The position numbers and the translations under genes were made by a program. Source: Microbulbifer hainanensis (lineage in GTDB: Bacteria; Pseudomonadota; Gammaproteobacteria; Pseudomonadales; Cellvibrionaceae). From it: a DNA stretch of 64,000 nt. This document shows positions 47,932 to 56,004 of the stretch, in pieces (within the stretch, counting starts at the first letter, position 1; each line of letters starts with the position of its first letter). Location of the stretch: NCBI RefSeq assembly GCF_014904735.1, contig NZ_JACZCR010000044.1, positions 1 to 64,000 of the forward strand, read 5' to 3'. The notes below the pieces were generated by a model. The model searched no databases and was not told the DNA's origin. It saw only the letters and a list, made by a program, of their open reading frames with translations.

Positions 47932-48807
47932 TTACCGGTTCGGCGCAGTCTCAACCGGTTCCGATTTATCTACGCCGGCCAACGTCACAATACGCTCTGC
48001 GACCGGTGTCGCGCCCTGGTAAAGCCACCAGCGAAATCCGGTGTAGGTGAGGACCAGTACACCGAAAACCACACTGGCGATGACCCACAGGGGGATGTAA
48101 TGAATCAGACGCGATTTGCGCTCGACACAGCCCTGCCAGTGCGGGGCCAGATCTCGCTCCATAGATGGGCGGTGCCGCTCAATGGTCTGATAGAGATTGT
48201 CGCGGATCTGCTCCAGCTGCTCGTGGCCCCGCTGAACCAGGCGATATTTTCCTTGAAAGCCGAGGCTTAAACAGAGATAGAACAGCTCCAGCAACTCGAG
48301 ATGCGATCCGGGCGTCTCCAGTAGCCGCTGCAAAATCGCAAAGCATTTCTCGCCGCCAAATGTCTCCTTGTGAAACAGGCTCAGCAGCGAGTGCTGACTC
48401 CAGCCACTGGCGGTACCCCAGGGCGTGGACAGGACCACTTCGTCTACAACCGTACACAGGAGATAGCGCGCAGTAAGCACCGTCTCCGGTGCGAGCGAGA
48501 GTTGCTTCGCTTCCTGCTCGAAACTCTGAATTTCCCTCGTCAGGCGCTTGTGCAGATCCGGTGCATTATCGTGCTTCATCGTATTGCGCAGTTTGATGAC
48601 CGCGGCCAGCAACTTGGAAGCTGACGCAACCAATGGATTGAGACTATTGCGCACGCTGATTTCGTGAGAATTGTCGATACCGGTCAATGCGTTGGCTTGC
48701 TGTGCGGCACCCGCACGATTTACTGACGCCGCCCCGGGGGTAGGAACCAGCACCGTGCGGTCTCCCGCACTCGGTGCGCGGGGCGGAGTGAAGCTATCAT
48801 TGCTCAT
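47932..48807 (-). CDS. tssL: T6SS membrane complex protein TssL (DotU)
   Basis: TssL, 291 residues. After a 50-residue flexible N-tail comes the cytoplasmic DotU domain (NPLVASASKLLAAVIKLRN ... LCTVVDEVVLSTPWG ... QHSLLSLFHKETFGGEKCF). Near the C-terminus is one membrane helix (PLWVIASVVFGVLVLTYTGF). There is no peptidoglycan-binding OmpA-like extension, so anchoring to the wall must come from another protein. It starts 2 bases after tssK ends. Confidence 0.95.
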   Translation of the reverse strand: MSNDSFTPPRAPSAGDRTVLVPTPGAASVNRAGAAQQANALTGIDNSHEISVRNSLNPLVASASKLLAAVIKLRNTMKHDNAPDLHKRLTREIQSFEQEAKQLSLAPETVLTARYLLCTVVDEVVLSTPWGTASGWSQHSLLSLFHKETFGGEKCFAILQRLLETPGSHLELLELFYLCLSLGFQGKYRLVQRGHEQLEQIRDNLYQTIERHRPSMERDLAPHWQGCVERKSRLIHYIPLWVIASVVFGVLVLTYTGFRWWLYQGATPVAERIVTLAGVDKSEPVETAPNR

Positions 48808-48809
48808 TT

Positions 48810-50147
48810 TCAGTTGTTCCTAATCGCCCAGAGTTCCATGGTCAACCCGGGGAATTCAGCCCCCAGGTGAACGGCAAAACCTCCGGAGCGCTTCATGGCC
48901 TGCCACAATTCGCCACTGCGCTCCAATTCGAAATAGGTAAATCCTGCATGGTAGGGTATCTGCCGCGGTGCCACCGGCAATGCCCGCAGCGACAGACCGG
49001 GTAATTGCGCCGAGATGAGTTCGCGAATAGCCTCGACCGGAGCGATTTTCGCCTGACCCGGGAAACGGCTTCGCAATAGGTCTCCGGGCATGTCCGCTTT
49101 CGCGGCCATAATGAAACTCGCGGAGCTGATCAACGATGGATCTGTCACCGGGGCGACAAAGATGCCGTACTTGCGCTGGACGAGCTCCATCGCTATGGCC
49201 GTCTGTTCCAGTACCGTCGACAGCGATTGACGGAGAGCCGAAAATAGTCCCGCGTAACTCTGTTGCAGGTTTTCATGTGCATAGATGGGAATTTCCGGTG
49301 GCCGCTTGTTTTGCGCCGTGAATGTCGAGAGCTCACCGGCCAATTGCAGCAATTCCAGATAGAAGCTGTGCGGGTGCAGTCGCGGCTGGGCCGTCAATTG
49401 CCTCAACAGTGGCTCGAAGCGATTAATCACCTGCAGTAATAGGTAGTCGGCAATTTCGGCCGAACCGCTACGCCCGCTGTCGCTCAGCCGGTGCCCCAGT
49501 GCAGCGCCTCGATGATCCAACAGGCCTTTGATCTCCTCGACATATGCCTTTATGACAGATGAAGCCTCAGCATTTAGCAGCGGCGGAATATAGTCCGCAT
49601 CGAGCTCAACCGGCTTTTCCGGCTGACGTTCGCGAATCCTGGCGATGCCAATGGCCGCATAGCCGCTCAGATCTTCGCTACCGAGCTTCAGGCAGGCACG
49701 CAGTTTTCCTATCTGGATACGTGCGGACTCGCCGGATGACGACGCACTATTCCGCGCATCAAAATTGCTGGTCTGATAGCGCGCCTGAGGGAAATCTTCC
49801 TGATCTCGCACCGATTCCTGATTACCCGGGCGGCGCATCGGGATACACAGGAATACTACTTCATCGCGGGTATTGACCGGGACTTCGAGTACGTCCGGAA
49901 GGTGTTCGTTCTCCGGCGCCAGCATCGGTGTCCCATCGGGGAAAATTACATTGACCCTGGAGACGGAAATTTTACCCATGGCCAGCGGCTCACTGTCGAT
50001 GGCCAACTCCACCAGCCCCCAGGTATACGGGCCCAGTGCATTTGTACGTGCCTCCAGCAACTGCTCAAGATAGCGGTCCTGCTGCTGGAAATGTTGTGGA
50101 CGCAGGAACATTCCCTCGTTCCAGATCACCTTGTTATTCGCTGACAT
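48810..50147 (-). CDS. tssK: T6SS baseplate protein TssK
   Basis: TssK (ImpJ/VasE), a trimer that links the baseplate to TssL/TssM. The family start VIWNEGMFLRPQHFQQQDRY fixes the start at ATG 50147 (AAGGA upstream), giving 445 residues; the longer frame to 50273 overlaps tssJ and is unlikely to be used. Other marks are LGPYTWGLVELAID, FPDGTPMLAPE and the C-terminal GFTYFELERSGELW. Normal length and context between tssJ and tssL. Confidence 0.96.
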   Translation of the reverse strand: MSANNKVIWNEGMFLRPQHFQQQDRYLEQLLEARTNALGPYTWGLVELAIDSEPLAMGKISVSRVNVIFPDGTPMLAPENEHLPDVLEVPVNTRDEVVFLCIPMRRPGNQESVRDQEDFPQARYQTSNFDARNSASSSGESARIQIGKLRACLKLGSEDLSGYAAIGIARIRERQPEKPVELDADYIPPLLNAEASSVIKAYVEEIKGLLDHRGAALGHRLSDSGRSGSAEIADYLLLQVINRFEPLLRQLTAQPRLHPHSFYLELLQLAGELSTFTAQNKRPPEIPIYAHENLQQSYAGLFSALRQSLSTVLEQTAIAMELVQRKYGIFVAPVTDPSLISSASFIMAAKADMPGDLLRSRFPGQAKIAPVEAIRELISAQLPGLSLRALPVAPRQIPYHAGFTYFELERSGELWQAMKRSGGFAVHLGAEFPGLTMELWAIRNN

Positions 50148-50214
50148 AGTTTTTCCTTCCTGGAACGCAGCGCTCCTTTCAAATTGCAGCGCCGAAGTCT
50201 TACTGGAATGCCTG

Positions 50215-50829
50215 TTACTGTCCGGTTTCTTCCATGTTCTCCAGTTGGGCGCGCATGCGCTCATACTCAGCACTGGAAATTGTTACGGTCTTTTGTCCCT
50301 CTTTGCGATCCCCGCTGCGCTGTGTATCGGAGGATTTCCTGTGCATGGCAATTTCTTTCGGTGTTCCGATCCGCGTGCCGGAAAGTGCCACCTGATACTC
50401 GTTCTCTTTGTGATCGGTAATGGGCAACACCATCAGCGCGTCAGCCTCCTGGTAGCGCACAAATTCTGCGAGCAGGCCGATGTACTTCACCTCCGGGGTC
50501 AGATCCAGAGTCTCGACACGTTGTTCCCCGGGAGCGAATTCCTTCAGTACCACGGTGTTGATCAGATCTTTGCCAAGTCTTGACTGGGCGTTTTCATATA
50601 AATTCAGGAAATCTTCCCGGGCAAACTGACGATCGTCGGCAAGCATAAAGACCCGCACGACAACTGGCGATGCCCGGCCATCACTATCGGGGTTTACGTC
50701 GTTTTTTATATCCACGGCAAGGGCAACACTGGTATCAAGGTTCAGTGTTCGGCGCGTGGTCTGGCAACTGCTTACCAATAGTGCAAGCACACCGACGAGT
50801 AGCAATTTAAGCAGTGATTGAAAGGTCAC
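50215..50829 (-). CDS. tssJ: T6SS outer-membrane lipoprotein TssJ
   Basis: TssJ (VasD/SciN), 204 residues. The signal ends in the lipobox LLVSSC (lipidated Cys22). The beta-sandwich domain covers about 30-150 (SPVVVRVFMLADDRQF ... DLINTVVLKEFAPGEQRV), followed by a charged tail of about 45 residues longer than in many TssJ. It anchors TssM to the outer membrane. It lies 67 bases upstream of tssK and 32 bases after the FHA gene. Confidence 0.93.
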   Translation of the reverse strand: MTFQSLLKLLLVGVLALLVSSCQTTRRTLNLDTSVALAVDIKNDVNPDSDGRASPVVVRVFMLADDRQFAREDFLNLYENAQSRLGKDLINTVVLKEFAPGEQRVETLDLTPEVKYIGLLAEFVRYQEADALMVLPITDHKENEYQVALSGTRIGTPKEIAMHRKSSDTQRSGDRKEGQKTVTISSAEYERMRAQLENMEETGQ

Positions 50830-50861
50830 GATGGACTCCTGGCATTCGCTGTTGGCGTTAT

Positions 50862-52493
50862 TTATTCACTGAGAGAGCGGGCATTCTTCAACTCGGATAA
50901 CTGGTGCTCATAAGTGGAGGCGAATTCATCTCCAAACAGGCGACGATAGGCCGCTTCCGGATCTGCTACCTGTTCCCGGTAAAGCGCCACGAAGCCTTCC
51001 CAATTCTTGGCATTTTTATTGGTAAAAACGCCTCCCTGACTGTTAACCCGTCGCTCAATATTTTCCGGGCTGAAAAATTTGAGCATGGCATCGTAGCCAG
51101 CCCGCATACCGGCGAGGACCGCCACCTGGTGATCGGACAGATCGTCAAAGCTATCCCTGACTGCCTGCTGCGGCGCCATAAAGGCGCCATTGCCGGCAAA
51201 CATTGCCGCTAGCGCATCATTGGCAGTCGCACTGAATTTGAGCGGATTATTGGCTTCTGTCTGGATCATCGTACGCTGCACGCGCAATTCGTTTTTGATG
51301 GAAGTCCGCGCGCGTAACAGGTCGATCAGGCGATTTACTGTTTCCTGCACGATGCCCGCGGCCTCGTGGTCCAACTCCGCCTGCTGTGCCGGGCTCAGGT
51401 TCAAACCCAGTGCGGCTGCGAGTCTGCCAGCGTCCGCCGTCGATCCCGGTACTTGGCGGGCATCGCTTGCCGGTGCTGGCCGAGGAGGTGGTACCTGCGC
51501 TGTCGGTGGCGCCTGCGAAATTGGAGGCTGTTGCGGCGGGGATACCGCAGCACCTGGCTGCGGCGGTGGCGTTTGCTGTTGCGCATGCCCATGGCCTGCC
51601 GCGCCAGCGCCGGTAGGGGGCAAATCAAAACCGGGGGCACCCGCAATCTGCTGGCTCTGCATGACTGCCAGGGAGTCCGCAAAAGGGTTGTCCATTGGCG
51701 CCGGACCCGGGGGCTGCGACGCAGAGACCGGTTCCGGTGCTAGCGGTGCCTCGGCAGGTGGACGGGGCGCTTCTGCGACAACAGCTTCCCGGGCACTGTA
51801 CTGCATCGCGTGGCGATCGGCAGGAGCGTGATCCTGGGAGCTGCCATCTTTCCACCAGTCATCGTCGTCCTGCCATTGAGCGGTAGATACTCGATTCCCT
51901 CCACTGCCCAGGCCGGCGAGCGGATCGAGCGGCTCACTTTCTGGGGACAGCAATTTATCGTCCGTGTCAGCGGGCTGGCTGCCGACATAGCCCCATTCGC
52001 CGGTGCCGGAGCCTTGCCCGAGCGAACCCGGCTCGAGCCAGCTATCCAGTTCCTGGGCTTCCGCCTGGTGCTGCATTTTTTCTGCGGTCGCAGAGCTGAA
52101 TGTGGTTCGGTCTGAGCCGTCGAGGAAATCAGCACTGCCGAGCCCCTTCGGGAGTCCGGGATCTGCGGCCGGGCGACGCACGCTCACCCTTAACTGATAG
52201 TCACCGATGGCGATCATATCGCCATCTTTTAACGCAACCCGGTTCCCCTTGCCCAGCGGATCAGCGGCACCATTGTAATAAGTGCCGTTGGTACTCTGGT
52301 CTTCGACAAAATACTGGTTTTCTCCAAAACTAATCGTGGCGTGTCTCGACGAAACGACCCGGTTCGGATCCGGCAGCACCCAGTCATTGCTGTCAGCGCG
52401 CCCGAGGCTGCCGCCCGCCGCGGTAAACAACTTGGTGTGCTTGAGCATGTTGGCGCCCTCGGGGTCCGCCACGATGGAGAGAACTAAGTCCAT
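50862..52493 (-). CDS. tagH: T6SS FHA-domain protein (TagH/Fha/ImpI)
   Basis: A 543-residue forkhead-associated protein that binds phosphothreonine. The FHA domain is at residues 1-105, with GSLGRADSNDW, VVSSRHATISF and DQSTNGTYYNG, all key residues present. A long Pro/Gln/Ala-rich linker (about 130-345) follows. The C-terminal domain (about 350-543; LGLNLSPAQQAELDHEAAG ... FSPENIERRVN ... WEGFVALYREQV) is typical of T6SS FHA proteins. In Pseudomonas, PpkA phosphorylates Fha1 and PppA reverses this to gate firing; both enzyme types occur in this window (20574 and 55114), so the same switch is likely. Confidence 0.94.
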   Translation of the reverse strand: MDLVLSIVADPEGANMLKHTKLFTAAGGSLGRADSNDWVLPDPNRVVSSRHATISFGENQYFVEDQSTNGTYYNGAADPLGKGNRVALKDGDMIAIGDYQLRVSVRRPAADPGLPKGLGSADFLDGSDRTTFSSATAEKMQHQAEAQELDSWLEPGSLGQGSGTGEWGYVGSQPADTDDKLLSPESEPLDPLAGLGSGGNRVSTAQWQDDDDWWKDGSSQDHAPADRHAMQYSAREAVVAEAPRPPAEAPLAPEPVSASQPPGPAPMDNPFADSLAVMQSQQIAGAPGFDLPPTGAGAAGHGHAQQQTPPPQPGAAVSPPQQPPISQAPPTAQVPPPRPAPASDARQVPGSTADAGRLAAALGLNLSPAQQAELDHEAAGIVQETVNRLIDLLRARTSIKNELRVQRTMIQTEANNPLKFSATANDALAAMFAGNGAFMAPQQAVRDSFDDLSDHQVAVLAGMRAGYDAMLKFFSPENIERRVNSQGGVFTNKNAKNWEGFVALYREQVADPEAAYRRLFGDEFASTYEHQLSELKNARSLSE

Positions 52494-52572
52494 TTCAGTT
52501 TGACTCGCGCTGTAAATTTATTGGTTTCCGACTAGTCGGAAAGTCACGCTTGCGTCCTGCAGCCTTAAAAAA

Positions 52573-54111
52573 TCAGCCCCACGGCCCCCTGAGCGAAGTA
52601 CCTGCGAGCGATTGCAGGCTGGGAAGTAGAATTTCGTCTCGTCCTTGCACGGAGCGCAGAGTACTGATACCTGCGCCGGTAAAATGCGCAGCCGCACGGT
52701 CGGTGAGCAGCGCCTCTGCGCAGGGCGTCATCCAGCGCCCCTGGGGAAGGTTGCGCAAGTGCAGCGGCAGATCCGTAAAACAGGCGACCGTCACCGGAGA
52801 TGGAGTCCCCGATTGCGTGTACTCGGAAATAATCGATAGTGCCAGCAGATAGGCACTGTTGCCCCACAGGTAGTACTGGTGACCGTGCTCCGCGGTCAGC
52901 TCTTCAAAGTCGAAACAGTCGGTCGTCGCAGCTTCCTCGCCATACGGCAGTCGCAACATAAACCGCGGAGCAGCGAGCGCTACAAATTCACTGGCGGGAT
53001 AGTCCCTCACTGCCTGCCAGCCATCGACAAACTCTTCCGCCAGCGGATAATGCCAGTCCTCCGGATCGAGAGATCCGGCCAGGGACGGACAGCCGGCCAG
53101 GCGCGAATCCCCCCCCAACAGCAGGGTGCTGCCTGCTGCTTCCGCAATCGTGGCCAAATCGACAAGAAGGTGGAGATCGCGCGCTTCATCTGCAATAAAA
53201 AAGTCTCCGAGAATAACGTTGTAGGGCCGGTTGCCGGCCACGGTTTCTCGCTGGACCAGGCATTTGAACAGCTGTGACTGTTCCAGGTCGCCGTCTGCCA
53301 GAGCCAGGTCCGCCAGCAATTCATCCTTACTGACATCGATCAGGTGCAGTTGCAGGCCGGGATGATCTTCCACACGCCGCAAAAGAAAATGGAGGCTGCG
53401 CCAACTGGCTTCCAGTTGACGGAAATCGCTGTTATGCATGATCTTTCGCATGGCTTCGGACGCAGCTTCTCGCACCGCCTGCAAGTAGGTTTCCTGGCGC
53501 CTGTCTGGTCTTCCCTGGACATAGGGTGCCACGATGTCCTTGATCAATTTGTCAATCTGCCCCTCTGGAGCAGCCGCGTTAAACTCCGGGGCATCTCTGG
53601 AAGACAGAATACTGTCGAGCAGAGACATACCTGCCAGATTTTCCGCTGCCTTTGCGTCTCGCACTCCTGCTTCTCGCAGTTCCGGGCGCCACTGCTGAAT
53701 CTCTTCGGCGGCTTGAGAGAACTGCTCAGGACGTAAAAGCTTTTTTTCCAGCTCGATAAACTGTCTAAATAGTGGCACTCGGCTGTAGAGGTAATCCGGG
53801 TGCAGATCGTCGAACTCGAGTAGCGATAGGGGCGCCTCCATAACCGGCAATTGCAGGCTTACACCTAGCCGCTCAAACAGCGCCTCAAAATTATCTTTGG
53901 TCAAACGGTGGGCGCGACAATGCCCCAACGATTCCGGTTCACACAGGCCCTTGCTCGCCCTGCCGCTGAAATCCCCGAGTATTGCAACCTTTAGTTCATT
54001 GCCAGATGTAGCTGCGACTGGCACCTGGTCATCAGGTAAGGCCGCACTCCCTCCACTATCATTAGAAGACTGCCCGAATGACGCGCCGCTGTTCAGTGTA
54101 ATTCGGCTCAT
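52573..54111 (-). CDS. TssB-TssC fusion sheath-like protein
   Basis: A 512-residue protein that joins two sheath families. Residues about 35-165 resemble TssB (ELKVAILGDFSGRAS, HRLTKDNFEALFERLGVSLQLP, FDDLHPDYLYSRVPLFRQFIELEK). Residues about 200-500 resemble the TssC middle domain (FRQLEASWRSLHFLLRRVE, LFKCLVQRE, NRPYNVILGDFFI, FMLRLPYGEEA, YYLWGNSAYLLALSII). It lacks the typical TssC end ([17 protein letters not shown]). The start at ATG 54111 has GGAGAG 6 bases upstream, inside the end of the RayT-like gene. The separate tssB, tssC and tssC2 make this the fourth sheath-related gene. A structural cap, baseplate adaptor or sheath modulator is possible; function unknown. Confidence 0.82.
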   Translation of the reverse strand: MSRITLNSGASFGQSSNDSGGSAALPDDQVPVAATSGNELKVAILGDFSGRASKGLCEPESLGHCRAHRLTKDNFEALFERLGVSLQLPVMEAPLSLLEFDDLHPDYLYSRVPLFRQFIELEKKLLRPEQFSQAAEEIQQWRPELREAGVRDAKAAENLAGMSLLDSILSSRDAPEFNAAAPEGQIDKLIKDIVAPYVQGRPDRRQETYLQAVREAASEAMRKIMHNSDFRQLEASWRSLHFLLRRVEDHPGLQLHLIDVSKDELLADLALADGDLEQSQLFKCLVQRETVAGNRPYNVILGDFFIADEARDLHLLVDLATIAEAAGSTLLLGGDSRLAGCPSLAGSLDPEDWHYPLAEEFVDGWQAVRDYPASEFVALAAPRFMLRLPYGEEAATTDCFDFEELTAEHGHQYYLWGNSAYLLALSIISEYTQSGTPSPVTVACFTDLPLHLRNLPQGRWMTPCAEALLTDRAAAHFTGAGISTLRSVQGRDEILLPSLQSLAGTSLRGPWG

Positions 54112-54113
54112 AG

Positions 54114-54911
54114 TCAGCTCTCCATCGCCGCGATATTGGTGAATTCGCTCTGGCACTTTTCGACAGGGCCGACCTTACCGGTTTTCTTTGCTGGAATGGC
54201 GTCATGCTTTTCGATGGCCGCTTTTTTAATCTTGCGGGGGCGGCCGCGCTTAAGAGGCCGCACCCGCTGGTTCGCGATCTGTTCAATCTTGTCCTTGAAG
54301 GCATCCCCACCGAGAACATGTCCGAGCTTGATGGTTTCGGCGATATATTCCAGCAGGCGCCGGTCAAAGCTGTAACGAAATAGTTTCCGGTATTCCTGCG
54401 CCCGTGCTTGCGGGGTATTCCCCAGAGCCAAATACAGACGATGATCGGTAATGACATCACTCTCACAGACACTGGCATGGTGATTGAAGCTAGACCAGCG
54501 ATAGTCACCGAGGGAATCTGCCAGGCCGAGATACAGCGGACGCAATTCCACGTAGCGGTAACAGGTAAGTAGATAGGCGTCAGAATCAATCAGGCTGGAC
54601 TTATAACGCCCGGCCCACAAGGTCCCGGACCTTTTGTACCGATGGTTGACGTACTGCACATAGCGGCGACCGAGCGATTGCATCATGGATGAAACGGCGT
54701 CGGGTGCTCGCGGCGTTGCAATAATCTGCGCCATATTTGGCAACAGCACATAGGCGTGAATCTCGACCTTATACTGATCGGCCGCGTTGCGGAGACTAAT
54801 CAAATAAAATTGATAATCTTCGTCATCGAAGAAGCAAGGCAGATTGTTATGGCCCACTTGAACAATATGCTGTGGGACATCAATCAAATTTAGCCTGGGT
54901 AGACGGGGCAT
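54114..54911 (-). CDS. RayT-like (Y1 transposase family) protein with degenerate HUH motif
   Basis: A 265-residue homologue of REP-associated tyrosine transposases (IS200/IS605 Y1 family). The fold is clear: PQHIVQVGHNN, FFDDEDYQFYLISLRNAADQY, IHAYVLLPNMAQIIATP and CYRYVELRPLYLGLADSLGDYRWSS. In active relatives the third segment reads PNHVHLL; here both catalytic histidines are gone (Met60, Gln62). The Tyr in RYVEL is kept. The basic C-tail KRGRPRKIKK has an AT-hook-like RGRP core. The stop is 2 bases before the ATG of the TssB-TssC fusion, and no inverted repeats or REP elements flank it. It therefore looks like a domesticated DNA- or RNA-binding protein in the T6SS operon, not a mobile element. 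Regulatory role is inference. Confidence 0.85.
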   Translation of the reverse strand: MPRLPRLNLIDVPQHIVQVGHNNLPCFFDDEDYQFYLISLRNAADQYKVEIHAYVLLPNMAQIIATPRAPDAVSSMMQSLGRRYVQYVNHRYKRSGTLWAGRYKSSLIDSDAYLLTCYRYVELRPLYLGLADSLGDYRWSSFNHHASVCESDVITDHRLYLALGNTPQARAQEYRKLFRYSFDRRLLEYIAETIKLGHVLGGDAFKDKIEQIANQRVRPLKRGRPRKIKKAAIEKHDAIPAKKTGKVGPVEKCQSEFTNIAAMES

Positions 54912-55113
54912 CTTGCCTGAAAATCCTTTTCTAGCACTGGCGTACCGCCGGCGCTTCCATCCTAAATTGGTGCAGCATTATCGCAAGATATTGAAAAAAA
55001 TTTCAAACAACCTGTGCATGCAAGTTACCATTAAATGATCTCGGCAATGAATAATATGACAGGACCGAGCCGGATCCGCTTTAAATTAATATTAGAAGGG
55101 AGCCCCGACTGAC
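54912..55113. promoter_or_regulatory. Divergent promoter region, T6SS minus operon / pppA
   Basis: 202 bases between the divergent RayT-like gene and the phosphatase. It should drive the upper T6SS operon leftward and pppA-rhs rightward. No clear sigma-54 or other known box was recognised. GAAGGGAG lies about 11 bases before the pppA ATG. Confidence 0.5.
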
Positions 55114-55974
55114 ATGGATGCAATCAGTCTGGCAGTAAATGGCCGCACGGACATTGGCCTCATTCGCGATGAAAACGAAGATAGCATTCGTTGGTACGCA
55201 GATACCAATCAACCTTTCGCGTATGTAGTAGTAGCCGATGGCATGGGCGGTTACAGCGGCGGCTCGACCGCGAGCAATATTGCGGCCGAGACACTGCAAA
55301 GTCACCTGAACGGCCTGCTTAATAGCACTTTTCTATCCTGCTCTCCTGAGCAACAACAGTTGATGCTACGTGCTGCACTGATCGATTCCATCGCCAGTGC
55401 CAATCGTGAAATACTCACCACCAAAGATTTCCATCCGCAGTTTGCCCAGATGGGCACAACACTGGTAACCGCAGTAATCTGGAACGATTTCTTGATGGTC
55501 GCCCATATCGGCGATTCCAGGGCGTACCTATGGAATCACTATGGATTACAGCGGCTTACACGCGATCACAGCGTGGTACAGGAGATGATTGATGGTGGCC
55601 AGCTGACGCCGGAGCAGGCTAAAGAATCGAATATTCGCAATCACATCACCCGGGCACTGGGTGTCACCGAGCATGTGGACCCAGTTATCAATAGCTGGAC
55701 GCTCACCGAAGATGCCTTGCTGCTATTGTGTAGCGATGGACTGACCGAATATCTCGATGACCACATGATCGAGCGTGTACTGGCGACACACCGTCCGGCC
55801 CTGGAATGTGTCTATAAATTCATCGATGACGCCAACCGTCTGGGCGGGCGCGACAATATTAGCGCGGGCATTCTCGAATTTTCCTTTCAGCCCGAGCAGG
55901 ACGTCTATATATCCGCTGATTCAATTACCCTGCAGCCGAAGAAAAACGAAGATATCACCGTGCGCAAGGAATAG
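55114..55974 (+). CDS. pppA: PP2C-type Ser/Thr phosphatase (PppA role)
   Basis: A 286-residue metal-dependent PP2C phosphatase. All metal and phosphate motifs are visible: DIGLIRDENEDS, VVADGMGGYSGG, MGTTLV, HIGDSRAYLW, TRDHSVVQEM, LCSDGLTEYL and GGRDNISAG. No membrane segment. It diverges from the T6SS minus operon. Together with the kinase at 20574 and the FHA protein at 50862 it completes a phosphorylation switch; PppA is the established negative arm in Pseudomonas. The symbol is given by role and context. rhs follows 30 bases later on the same strand. Confidence 0.93.
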   Translation: MDAISLAVNGRTDIGLIRDENEDSIRWYADTNQPFAYVVVADGMGGYSGGSTASNIAAETLQSHLNGLLNSTFLSCSPEQQQLMLRAALIDSIASANREILTTKDFHPQFAQMGTTLVTAVIWNDFLMVAHIGDSRAYLWNHYGLQRLTRDHSVVQEMIDGGQLTPEQAKESNIRNHITRALGVTEHVDPVINSWTLTEDALLLLCSDGLTEYLDDHMIERVLATHRPALECVYKFIDDANRLGGRDNISAGILEFSFQPEQDVYISADSITLQPKKNEDITVRKE

Positions 55975-56004
55975 CGCTAACCCCAAATAACTGAGATCTC
56001 TGCC

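Noticed and set aside
54114-54911. Active insertion sequence
   Set aside because: Catalytic HUH is missing, no element ends are seen, and the gene is tightly packed into the T6SS operon.
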